DNA of 6,383 nt from Planctomycetota bacterium (GCA_023261465.1 JAHFOW010000161.1:1-6383); one strand, 5' to 3'; counted from the stretch's first letter, positions 1 through 5,515 are shown. The notes: generated by a model from the sequence alone, not told the origin. Made by a program: numbers and translations.

Positions 1-1083
1 TTCAAAGGTGAGATTGCTTTCGGCTACATAAATTTTATAGTTTGCTAGGTATTTATCACGAATACCTTCTTGTAATGTGTAAGAAAAGGTTGGGAACCCT
101 TCTTTTTTTGCGCTGTCCCAGCAATCGAAAAAAAGATAGGTACTTTTTACGAGTTGACGTTCGTGGTCACTAATCCAGCGCAATTCGCCAGGATTTGGCG
201 TGGCCGTCAGACCGATGTGAACTGCATCAAAATGGGCCAAGGTTGCTCTATGAGTATTATAAATAGAACGATGGCACTCATCAGTTACGACTAAATCAAA
301 GTAGCCGTGTCCAAAGCCATTTGGTCCTAATTGCCCGGCGATAGTATCCAAAGTGCCCACAACGATCTGGCCTTCCAGACTCCGTTTACCACCATATAAC
401 AATTTTGACGGCCAATCATGCAAATAATCATAAAAGGTTTCTTTCGCCTGTTTGGCTAACTCAATTCGATCCGCAAGGAAAAGCACCCGCGAAATGATAG
501 CCGCTTGAAACCACCGTTTTATAAGCATTGCAATAGTCAGTGTCTTACCAGTGCCCGTTGCCATTTCAAAGAGCATGCGGCGACGTCCGGCAGAAAGTGC
601 TTCATCTGCCTTTTTTAGACAGTTCAATTGGTATGGGCGAGTTTCGATTTCTTCGCCTTTAAAGCGAAATTTTTCAGTGTAAGAAATGGATTTTAAGGAT
701 TCGTCCAAAGAGCCACGGCGATGAATCTTAAGGTTTGCACGACGTTCCAAGTCTGCCTGTGTTGGTAAGCCAAGTATTGGACGGGCATCACCGTCGGCAT
801 AATCCCAAAAATAGTGCTCATGGCCATTGCTTAAGATAATAAAGGGGATAACAAGTGAGTGTGCGTATTCTTCGGCCTGCTTTTTTGCGCTATAGGGATC
901 GATTGAAAAACGTTTCGCCTCGATAATCGCTAAGGGCTGTGTTCTGATATTTTTAAGAAGATAATCTGCCCTTCCATCTTTCGCGGGTTCTTCGGTGGAG
1001 ACCTGCGCTTTGTTTTCGATATCCCATCCGGCTCCCCGGAGAAGTCTATCAATAACAATCCTTGCATCTGTTTCTCTAGTCAT
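1..1083 (-). CDS. hsdR: Type I restriction enzyme R subunit (HsdR-like), 5' part, cut by window edge
   Basis: I read 361 residues from ATG at 1083 with no stop to base 1, so the C-terminal part lies outside. This is the ATP-driven DNA translocase/endonuclease subunit of a type I restriction system. Visible domains: an N-terminal PD-(D/E)xK nuclease (D40, then E55-A-K57), followed by a superfamily 2 helicase core with an RPYQ motif at 149-152, Walker A MATGTGKT at 174-181, a DECH box (DEAD/DEAH motif II) at 268-271 and TATP (motif III) at 293-296. The stretch YTLQEGIRDKYLANYKIY (335-352) matches the usual link between the two helicase lobes in this family. A GAGGGG ribosome site lies just before the ATG. 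The gene starts 58 bp after the membrane gene ending at 1142, on the same strand. hsdM and hsdS are not in the window and may lie beyond the left edge. All motifs are intact. A related SF2 helicase-nuclease of a phage-defence system is the alternative. Confidence 0.93.
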   Translation of the reverse strand, partial: MTRETDARIVIDRLLRGAGWDIENKAQVSTEEPAKDGRADYLLKNIRTQPLAIIEAKRFSIDPYSAKKQAEEYAHSLVIPFIILSNGHEHYFWDYADGDARPILGLPTQADLERRANLKIHRRGSLDESLKSISYTEKFRFKGEEIETRPYQLNCLKKADEALSAGRRRMLFEMATGTGKTLTIAMLIKRWFQAAIISRVLFLADRIELAKQAKETFYDYLHDWPSKLLYGGKRSLEGQIVVGTLDTIAGQLGPNGFGHGYFDLVVTDECHRSIYNTHRATLAHFDAVHIGLTATPNPGELRWISDHERQLVKSTYLFFDCWDSAKKEGFPTFSYTLQEGIRDKYLANYKIYVAESNLTFE

Positions 1084-1141
1084 TACCCCTCACTGTTTAT
1101 AACTTTGTGAGTAGTTTTCGAAAATTAGCACAATTACATTG

Positions 1142-1891
1142 TTATTGTAAAATACCCAGCCAATCCCTCAGCAAGAACTGAATCCGGCCGATAAGTAGCG
1201 ATAATCTGCCCATGACGGTGTAGCCAAAGGACGCCCCGAAGGAGATCATGAGGAACCATATCCCTATTTTGGATACCTTTCCGATAGCGCCTTTGTGTTC
1301 GACGGAAAAGATGAAATAGATGAGTACTGAAATGACTCCCAGCATGATTAATAATGTGTTGATACTCGAAAGGACGGTCTCGCCGCCTGAAAAGACGGGA
1401 TGTAAGGATGGCTTAATCTGTTCGAGGATATACGCCGAGATAACACGGGGAATGCTCACCCCTGCACCGAGCCCTACCACAAATGCAAACGTCCACCTGC
1501 TTAGCCACGACAATTTTCGTGAAAACCGCAGGAGCATGAAAGTACCCAGGAGTGATGGTATGATTAATCCATACTGAGGCGACTGTGTGGCTGCCCTTGA
1601 AAAGATGGGCACAATCAGAGGATCATACAGGTCTGGTTTCAAGAAATTAAACCAGGTGATAATAATGGTATAGCCCAGGGATACGCCCACATACAGATTT
1701 TCTGCAATCTTAAACGCAGGGTTATCCTGATAGAGAAAACTATAGATAGCAAGGGTTAACCCCGCAGCCAGAATAATGCCGAACCCCTGAGAGTTGAAAG
1801 GGAGTTTTTTTGATACCATTAAAACAATGTTGACACAAACGAACAAGCCGATCGAGCCAACAAGGATAAAAAAGTTAGAATCCCTACGCAT
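1142..1891 (-). CDS. Polytopic membrane protein of unknown function, about 7 helices (fourth gene of the set)
   Basis: A protein of 249 residues with no family I can name. Hydrophobic segments lie near residues 7-26, 36-54, 65-83, 107-122, 132-155, 173-195 and 209-227, with an amphipathic tail. It is therefore an inner-membrane protein with short loops and no visible catalytic motif. I chose ATG at 1891 although the frame is open to a further ATG at 1939: the 1891 start has a good AGAAGGG ribosome site six bases upstream (1898-1904) and places the hydrophobic segment right at the N terminus, whereas the 16-residue extension lies within the preceding gene. With this start it overlaps the preceding gene by 8 bp, which suggests translational coupling and a shared complex. 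Conserved-looking polar spots inside the membrane part are LKPDLYDPLIVP (84-95) and GAGVSIPRV (142-150). A transporter-like or scaffold role is conceivable but not shown. Confidence 0.9.
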   Translation of the reverse strand: MRRDSNFFILVGSIGLFVCVNIVLMVSKKLPFNSQGFGIILAAGLTLAIYSFLYQDNPAFKIAENLYVGVSLGYTIIITWFNFLKPDLYDPLIVPIFSRAATQSPQYGLIIPSLLGTFMLLRFSRKLSWLSRWTFAFVVGLGAGVSIPRVISAYILEQIKPSLHPVFSGGETVLSSINTLLIMLGVISVLIYFIFSVEHKGAIGKVSKIGIWFLMISFGASFGYTVMGRLSLLIGRIQFLLRDWLGILQ

Positions 1892-2699
1892 GTCGTGCCC
1901 TTCTGGTAGTAAAATAGACAACGTTTCCAAAAATAACAAACAGAATGATAATCACATGAACCACGCTTTGCGGCCGCATGCCGCTCACGGCGCTTGCCTT
2001 TTTATTGACCAGCGCCTCATATTCTGCAGCGCCTTTAAGGCCGCCCAGTAAGCCAACCAGTTGTTTAGATTGAAGAAAGGGATACATATCAGGGCCTATC
2101 ACTGCCGTGCATCCGGCGCCAAGATCAAACTTGTATTTTTCTTTTCCGAATACGATCCAGCTTTCTATGGTCGAGCCTGCGGCAAGGTCGAACAGGAAAT
2201 CAATATTTCTGAGCGACTCGACACCCTGCAAGGCAGGTAGCGTCGTTGTGTCATTTCCATAAAAATCCTTGGGATATGCTGTATACAGGTTTTCCCCCAT
2301 GTTAATAATAAGGGATGTTGATCCGGGTTTGTATCCGAGAAAGACATAGTCTTCGCCATTCTTTTTTTGATACTGGCTTGCGACCGATGTCATTGCCTGC
2401 TCTGCAAGGCCGGGAGCGCCGGGATAATGGGTCATGCCGATCACCTTTAAATCCCTGCTAAAACAGTGATGGAGAAAGGCAATAGCCATGGGCTGTAATT
2501 CTTCCTTTGAAGAAGGTTCGTAGTCAAAGGCAATCATAACGTGTGCGCCTTTCGGCAGAGACTCTATCTTTTCATAAACCCCCTGTACAGGTTCAGAGGC
2601 CGGTATGGGGAGTTCAAACCGCAAGACGAGAGAGACTACCACGGCAACGGTGATAATGGCAAAGATAATGCGACTGTCTACTCGTATAAGCTTTTCCAC
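1884..2699 (-). CDS. Doubly membrane-anchored single-domain protein of unknown function (third gene of the set)
   Basis: 271 residues with a GTG start at 2699, preceded by a GGGGGA ribosome site at 2708-2713. There is one hydrophobic helix at each end (about 11-28 and 246-264) and a soluble domain of about 215 residues between. The basic C terminus (TRRARHA) and N-terminal EKLIR suggest both ends are cytoplasmic and the domain faces the periplasm; this is a positive-inside inference. The domain has alternating beta/alpha character: HVMIAFDYEP (53-62), LKVIGMTHYPGAPGLAE (84-100), DYVFLGYKPG (117-126), IDFLFDLAAG (166-175), IESWIVFG (178-185) and TAVIGPDMYPFLQ (198-210). That resembles a Rossmann-like or hydrolase fold without an obvious catalytic set. 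I have an impression of having seen this FDYxPxxxxELxPMAxAxLxH pattern in unannotated proteins next to DUF6754 genes, but cannot confirm it. The gene overlaps its downstream neighbour by 8 bp and is separated from the upstream set member by a 481-bp repeat-filled gap. Confidence 0.92.
   Translation of the reverse strand: MEKLIRVDSRIIFAIITVAVVVSLVLRFELPIPASEPVQGVYEKIESLPKGAHVMIAFDYEPSSKEELQPMAIAFLHHCFSRDLKVIGMTHYPGAPGLAEQAMTSVASQYQKKNGEDYVFLGYKPGSTSLIINMGENLYTAYPKDFYGNDTTTLPALQGVESLRNIDFLFDLAAGSTIESWIVFGKEKYKFDLGAGCTAVIGPDMYPFLQSKQLVGLLGGLKGAAEYEALVNKKASAVSGMRPQSVVHVIIILFVIFGNVVYFTTRRARHA
1898..1904 (-). promoter_or_regulatory. Ribosome binding site that fixes the start of the 249-residue membrane protein
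   Basis: On the minus strand AGAAGGG lies six bases before ATG 1891. It sits inside the last codons of the preceding gene, whose TAG stop is at 1884-1886. This favours the internal ATG over the upstream ATG at 1939 and fits coupled translation. Confidence 0.55.
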
Positions 2700-2711
2700 T
2701 ATTTACATCCC

Positions 2712-2907
2712 CCGGCAGGCAACGTCATTGAATTAAGCAGTTCAAAATATTGCATATTCATAATAAGCAAAGATTTATAAAGATAGTCGCGTGATATATC
2801 CATAAATATCGCTACTTTCCTCAAGCCCCAAAGGGGCTCTCACAAGATAGCCCAGGACAACGTCCTGGGAAAAAGAGATAGAGCAGAATTAAACCCTGAA
2901 AAGGGTT
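2712..2907 (+). repeat. Left copy of a three-hairpin palindromic element
   Basis: Reading the plus strand, this copy has a 26-bp head (2712-2737, CCGG ... ATTGAATTAAG), an 85-bp AT-rich link, and three perfect hairpins. Hairpin a is AGCCCC-AAA-GGGGCT at 2824-2838. Hairpin b is CCCAGGAC-AAC-GTCCTGGG at 2851-2869. Hairpin c is AACCCT-GAAA-AGGGTT at 2892-2907. Spacers between hairpins are 12 and 22 bases. The same order of parts occurs in reverse orientation at 3002-3132. The head ends two bases inside the GGGGGA ribosome site of the gene starting at 2699. None of the hairpins is followed by a T-run, so they do not look like ordinary intrinsic terminators. No protein-coding reading of this stretch is convincing. 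Confidence 0.8.
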
Positions 2908-3001
2908 ATATAATAAGGAATTTATTTTCTCAATATAAATATAATGCGAACGAAGATGCTTGTTGACGATTGGTACATTATTTTCCATCCGTTGTTATTA
3001 C
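2908..3001. other. AT-rich 94-bp centre between the two inverted elements
   Basis: This stretch separates the converging ends of the two three-hairpin copies. It is AT-rich on its left half (around 2908-2944). I find no open frame with a ribosome site, no hairpin and no promoter with acceptable spacing. Together with the flanking copies it makes up the non-coding interval 2700-3180. Confidence 0.5.
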
Positions 3002-3132
3002 GCTCTTTCAGAGCTTAAAAATATTATTGTACTTTTTACCCAGGGCGTTGCCCTGGGCTTTCCTAGGTAAGCCCTTTGGGCTTTTATTTAAAATTGAAAT
3101 ATCTTTCCTTAATTCAATAACATTATCCCCGG
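3002..3132 (-). repeat. Right copy of the three-hairpin palindromic element, inverted
   Basis: On the minus strand this copy reads head (3132-3108, CCGG ... ATTGAATTAAG), a 24-bp link, then hairpin a AAGCCC-AAA-GGGCTT (3083-3069), hairpin b CCCAGGGC-AAC-GCCCTGGG (3057-3039) and hairpin c GCTCT-GAA-AGAGC (3014-3002). Hairpin spacers are 11 and 24 bases, close to 12 and 22 in the left copy. The head shares an unbroken 11-mer (ATTGAATTAAG) with the left head; outside it they differ mainly by transitions and one inserted base. The link is about 60 bp shorter than in the left copy. Hairpin a is followed on the plus strand by TTATTTA, so a weak terminator on that strand is possible. Confidence 0.8.
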
Positions 3133-3181
3133 TAGTAGCCGACTCATGCCGGCGATTGTCCACGAAAAAATGTCCCTTCAT
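3008..3181 (-). CDS. Possible 57-residue reading frame running into the right repeat copy (doubtful)
   Basis: An ATG at 3179-3181 overlaps the last base of the preceding gene's TAA stop (TAATG) and has a G-rich stretch (GGTGGGGG) about six bases upstream, as expected for a coupled start. The frame runs 57 codons and ends in the loop of hairpin c. It starts MKGHFFVDNRRHES, passes NVIEL (20-24), and then translates hairpins a and b as NKSPKGL and KAQGNALGK. Most of its length is therefore repeat sequence. It may be a relic or tail created by insertion of the element rather than a gene. I keep it because the start context is good. Confidence 0.18.
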   Translation of the reverse strand: MKGHFFVDNRRHESATTGDNVIELRKDISILNKSPKGLPRKAQGNALGKKYNNIFKL

Positions 3182-3834
3182 TAATCGCCCCCACCCAGAT
3201 ATGACCGCTCAATACCAAATATGATTTTGATGGAGGTTGCAACTGCCCCCAGACTCATCCCCAGGAGAATACCGCGTTTTGCCGCCAGGTTGGGAACGGC
3301 CATAATCCAGTCAGCAATCACAGGAATGTATTGAGAGATATAATTTCCAATAGGCACCCGCCCCAGCATTACGATAATTGCAGCAATAAGTAACACGGTG
3401 GACTCATTGGTGCGCGCACGAAATGTGCGATAAGCAGCAGATGCAATAAAGAATGCAAGGATGGAAAAGATCGTAGCGCCGGCCGGCACCTGTATATAAT
3501 AGTAAAGCCAGTCGAACATCGTGCCTTCCTGTTTGTCATTCCAGAAAAACTTTCCGCCATTCAGCAGTCCAAAAATGAGGGTGATGATAGCTCCAAAATA
3601 GACGAACACGCTGTACCCCCAGCCAGCCACCCTTCTTTTAATCCTTGTCCAGTGAAGATGAAATAAGCTATATGCCCCGATAAATACGGCAAAGCCGGCA
3701 ATAATCCTGTCCCATCGGGACACTACTTCCAGTAAATCCTGGGAGAGTTTGTGGGGGACAAAATACTGCATGGCCATGAGCACGCCCATGACAAAGGCTA
3801 TGATAAGTGGAATAGTACGTTTAAGAAAATTCAT
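3181..3834 (-). CDS. Six-helix membrane protein of unknown function (second gene of the set)
   Basis: 217 residues with ATG at 3834. Hydrophobic segments lie near 7-25, 43-61, 73-92, 117-138, 146-163 and 187-207. The loop after helix 2 is strongly basic (HWTRIKRR, 61-68), placing it in the cytoplasm. Other features are NGGKFFWNDKQEG (92-104), probably an external or interfacial loop, and a PNLAAKRG loop (181-188) before the last helix. I recognise no family and see no catalytic motif. The bases before ATG (TTAAATT) hold no Shine-Dalgarno sequence. The next upstream gene ends 82 bp away, so the mRNA is probably shared. Translation may be weak or may depend on an unstructured AT-rich leader. 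Role inferred only from context: membrane partner of the secreted-anchored DUF6754-like protein. Confidence 0.9.
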   Translation of the reverse strand: MNFLKRTIPLIIAFVMGVLMAMQYFVPHKLSQDLLEVVSRWDRIIAGFAVFIGAYSLFHLHWTRIKRRVAGWGYSVFVYFGAIITLIFGLLNGGKFFWNDKQEGTMFDWLYYYIQVPAGATIFSILAFFIASAAYRTFRARTNESTVLLIAAIIVMLGRVPIGNYISQYIPVIADWIMAVPNLAAKRGILLGMSLGAVATSIKIIFGIERSYLGGGD

Positions 3835-3875
3835 AATTTAATTTTGTAAGATAAATCTTTATATAATATTTTATT

Positions 3876-3905
3876 TTCATTCGTGTCCATTTGTGCCAAT
3901 TCGTG
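3876..3905. repeat. Three tandem 10-bp units of the CACGAAT type
   Basis: On the plus strand the units are TTCATTCGTG, TCCATTTGTG and CCAATTCGTG, i.e. on the minus strand CACGAATTGG, CACAAATGGA, CACGAATGAA. The period of 10 is close to one turn of DNA. The array starts 11 bases after the TGA of the gene ending at 3917 and lies in the short spacer before the next gene. I have seen this kind of degenerate tandem repeat in intergenic DNA of several environmental bacteria; its function is unknown to me. Confidence 0.55.
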
Positions 3906-3916
3906 GCTAAAAATTA

Positions 3917-5158
3917 TCAAAAAGCCTCGAAGAGACGCGTGATGAATGTTAATCCAAAACTTGCCATGACCGTGCCTAATACCAATATAATAATAAGCAA
4001 TCCCTTCCCTACGTCCTGCGCCCGGAGCGTTCCCATGAGCATGGGTTCTCTTGATAAATAAGCGCTGGCGGCATAAAGTTCCTCTCCAATCAATGTGTAA
4101 TCACAGGTGGTGATAAAAAAGGGCACCTGGGTATAGGCGTCAGTGCCGGCGATCTGGATTGCCCCGGTGGCTGCGCCTGTTTCAGCAAGGATCAACGCCT
4201 CTGCATAAAAATATCCGATAAAAAAATTTGCGGCCGGTTTCTCGCGGGTCATAATACCGCCTACTGCTGCGACATAGGGAAACTGTTCGGAAGCGACCAG
4301 AAAGACATTGTCCGGATTATAGGCATCGGGCCGTCCTGCCTCCAAATACGATTCTTTTACCACCTCCTGACTCACCGACATGACAATAGGGTCATTATTA
4401 ACGACCTGCAGGTTCGCGTCATAATCAGCAATCTTTCGCGCAATCCTTCCAAGGATACTTGTTGCTGCAATGGTGGATATACTCCCCATGCCTGTTAATC
4501 CATGAACAAAAAGGACTGGTTTGCCCATTTCCGTGGCGCGTCCCAGCGCCTCATCCACGGCGTCCAAACCACTGATCTTTCGCAGGAACATATTCGGATT
4601 TCGCCGTGCATGGACAATAAAATAGAGGATAATGGCAGAAAGGATAATCATAATAACGAAATTGTTTATCTTTTTCGTATGGAGCCAATTGCCGCGAGCC
4701 CTGGCTGAGGCTATGGCGTCCACAAACGTTTTATTATCGCCTGCGACCATGGCGAGTTTGAAATAATACATCTGTTTCTTATTGAGTGTTTCGCCATTTA
4801 ATACTTTTCTGGGATTGACCTGCACGTAATGATAGTTGCCGTTTGTTTTTTTATAACCGTAGATTTCAGGAACACTCGTGCGATAGCTGGTATTAGACTT
4901 TATCCGAAAGGCCTCTTTTTCAAAACTACCGTTTTTATCCTTGTCAATATAAATGACATAAAAGACATCCGCCGCATCGCTGGGTGAGACAGGCCATGTT
5001 AGCGACACGGTTTCACCGGCATCGTTCGGGGTATCGAATGCCTTAAATTCTGATGGAGGTATAAGAAAAGCAAAAGATTGGCCGAAGGCTACAAACGTGG
5101 GAAAAAAGGCGAGAGAAACAAGGGTAACAAAAAAGAATATTTTTTTGGTGTGTATCAC
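3917..5158 (-). CDS. Secreted-anchored protein with beta-rich domain and DUF6754-like domain (first gene of the set)
   Basis: 413 residues from GTG 5158; an in-frame TTG at 5173 would add five. No ATG fits between the stop at 5195 and the signal peptide, and neither start has a Shine-Dalgarno site, so the start is uncertain. Order of parts: a signal peptide (KK then a hydrophobic core, about 5-26, likely cleavage near AFG-QS), an extracytoplasmic domain of about 33-155 with fibronectin III-like strands (ETVSLTWPVSP, DVFYVIYID) and a DKDKNG loop (72-77) like a calcium-binding DxDxNG turn, a membrane helix at about 167-183 followed by basic HARRN, a cytoplasmic domain at 190-380, and a last membrane helix at 386-406. 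The cytoplasmic domain matches my recollection of DUF6754, with GAIQIAGTDAY (332-342) and CDYTLIGEELYAA (352-364) as its signature. The function of DUF6754 is unknown. The gene heads the minus-strand set and is divergent from the signalling gene at 5590. Confidence 0.92.
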   Translation of the reverse strand: MIHTKKIFFFVTLVSLAFFPTFVAFGQSFAFLIPPSEFKAFDTPNDAGETVSLTWPVSPSDAADVFYVIYIDKDKNGSFEKEAFRIKSNTSYRTSVPEIYGYKKTNGNYHYVQVNPRKVLNGETLNKKQMYYFKLAMVAGDNKTFVDAIASARARGNWLHTKKINNFVIMIILSAIILYFIVHARRNPNMFLRKISGLDAVDEALGRATEMGKPVLFVHGLTGMGSISTIAATSILGRIARKIADYDANLQVVNNDPIVMSVSQEVVKESYLEAGRPDAYNPDNVFLVASEQFPYVAAVGGIMTREKPAANFFIGYFYAEALILAETGAATGAIQIAGTDAYTQVPFFITTCDYTLIGEELYAASAYLSREPMLMGTLRAQDVGKGLLIIILVLGTVMASFGLTFITRLFEAF

Positions 5159-5222
5159 GTGTGATAAAGACAAAAAATTAATTCGATAATAACGTTAAAG
5201 TAACCACAAAACCTGCAGGTAT

Positions 5223-5278
5223 TATACTAAAATGACAAAAGTTTACGCTCGTTGTCATTGCAAGCGGAGCGAAGCAAT
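5223..5278. repeat. Dispersed repeat, copy A (AAGCGGAGCGAAGCAAT type)
   Basis: A 56-bp unit aligned without gaps to 5408-5463, identical at 45 positions by my count. It starts TATACTAAAATG and ends GAGCGAAGCAAT, with the divergent bases concentrated in the middle (5243-5252). ATTGC and GCAAT at the end form a short inverted pair. The GTCATTGC-AGCG-GCGAAGCAAT core is widespread between genes of many bacteria, from general knowledge. Confidence 0.75.
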
Positions 5279-5338
5279 TATTCCTGCATGAATTTTCGTA
5301 ATTATAATGGATTGCCATCAAATTACAATAGGAAAGTA

Positions 5339-5383
5339 ATGAAAGAAAATATGAGTGAAAGAGTGGAAGAGTTGGAGAGTTAA
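5339..5383 (+). other. Purine-rich micro reading frame between the two dispersed repeats
   Basis: ATG at 5339 follows AGGAAAGTA, giving a fair ribosome site, and the frame reads MKENMSERVEELES before TAA at 5381. The plus strand is almost all purine from about 5331 to 5400 (GTGGAAGAGTTGGAGAG). It may be the decayed start of a gene whose body is gone, or simply repeat-type purine DNA. No body of a protein follows. Confidence 0.2.
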
Positions 5384-5407
5384 GAATCCGGAGAGTAAAC
5401 ATTGAAG

Positions 5408-5463
5408 TATACTAAAATGGCAAAAATTTGACCCCTCTATCATTGCGAGCGCAGCGAAGCAAT
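5408..5463. repeat. Dispersed repeat, copy B (GAGCGCAGCGAAGCAAT type)
   Basis: Second copy of the unit at 5223-5278, in the same direction and offset by exactly 185 bases. The interval 5174-5589 (416 bp) between the divergent genes holds these two copies, the purine-rich stretch between them, and the putative promoter of the plus-strand gene; I see nothing else in it. Confidence 0.75.
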
Positions 5464-5486
5464 CCTTTTCTCATAAATAATGGCAT

Positions 5487-5515
5487 TTGTCTGTTTACTC
5501 ATTTTATGATATAGT
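5487..5515 (+). promoter_or_regulatory. Putative sigma-70-type promoter of the receiver-PAS gene
   Basis: TTGTCT (5487-5492) and TATAGT (5510-5515) are separated by 17 bases, four and five matches to the sigma-70 consensus. Transcription would start near 5522 and leave a leader of about 68 bases. In that leader two CCTGA copies (5546-5550, 5554-5558) are complementary to TCAGG (5575-5579), which overlaps the ribosome site; the 5-bp pairing is weak. Confidence 0.4.

Noticed and set aside
1084..1141. Promoter for the restriction subunit (TATAAA at 1101-1096, minus strand)
   Set aside because: The -35 match is poor and the -10 lies only about 13 bases before the ATG, leaving no room for a normal leader; too weak to list.
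1884..1939. ATG at 1939 as start of the 249-residue membrane protein
   Set aside because: The extension lies wholly inside the preceding gene or its stop region, while ATG 1891 has a proper AGAAGGG site and an 8-bp overlap typical of coupled genes.
2541..2780. Plus-strand open frame of 79 codons
   Set aside because: Most of it is antisense to the 271-residue gene and the rest is the left repeat head; no ribosome site and no protein-like composition.
2824..2907. Hairpins as intrinsic terminators, or as a short CRISPR array
   Set aside because: No T-run follows the stems on either strand, apart from a weak TTATTTA after 3083. The units differ from one another and the spacers are 11 to 24 bases, so this is not a CRISPR array.
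2961..3001. TTGACG near 2963 as a -35 box within the central spacer
   Set aside because: No acceptable -10 box at 16-18 bases on the plus strand, and no plus-strand gene follows.
2970..3224. Plus-strand open frame of 84 codons
   Set aside because: It translates the right repeat copy (hairpins b and a) and the antisense end of the 217-residue gene; an artefact of palindromic DNA.
5178..5402. Minus-strand open frame of 74 codons
   Set aside because: It translates repeat copy A and the pyrimidine side of the purine-rich stretch; no ribosome site and no recognisable domain.
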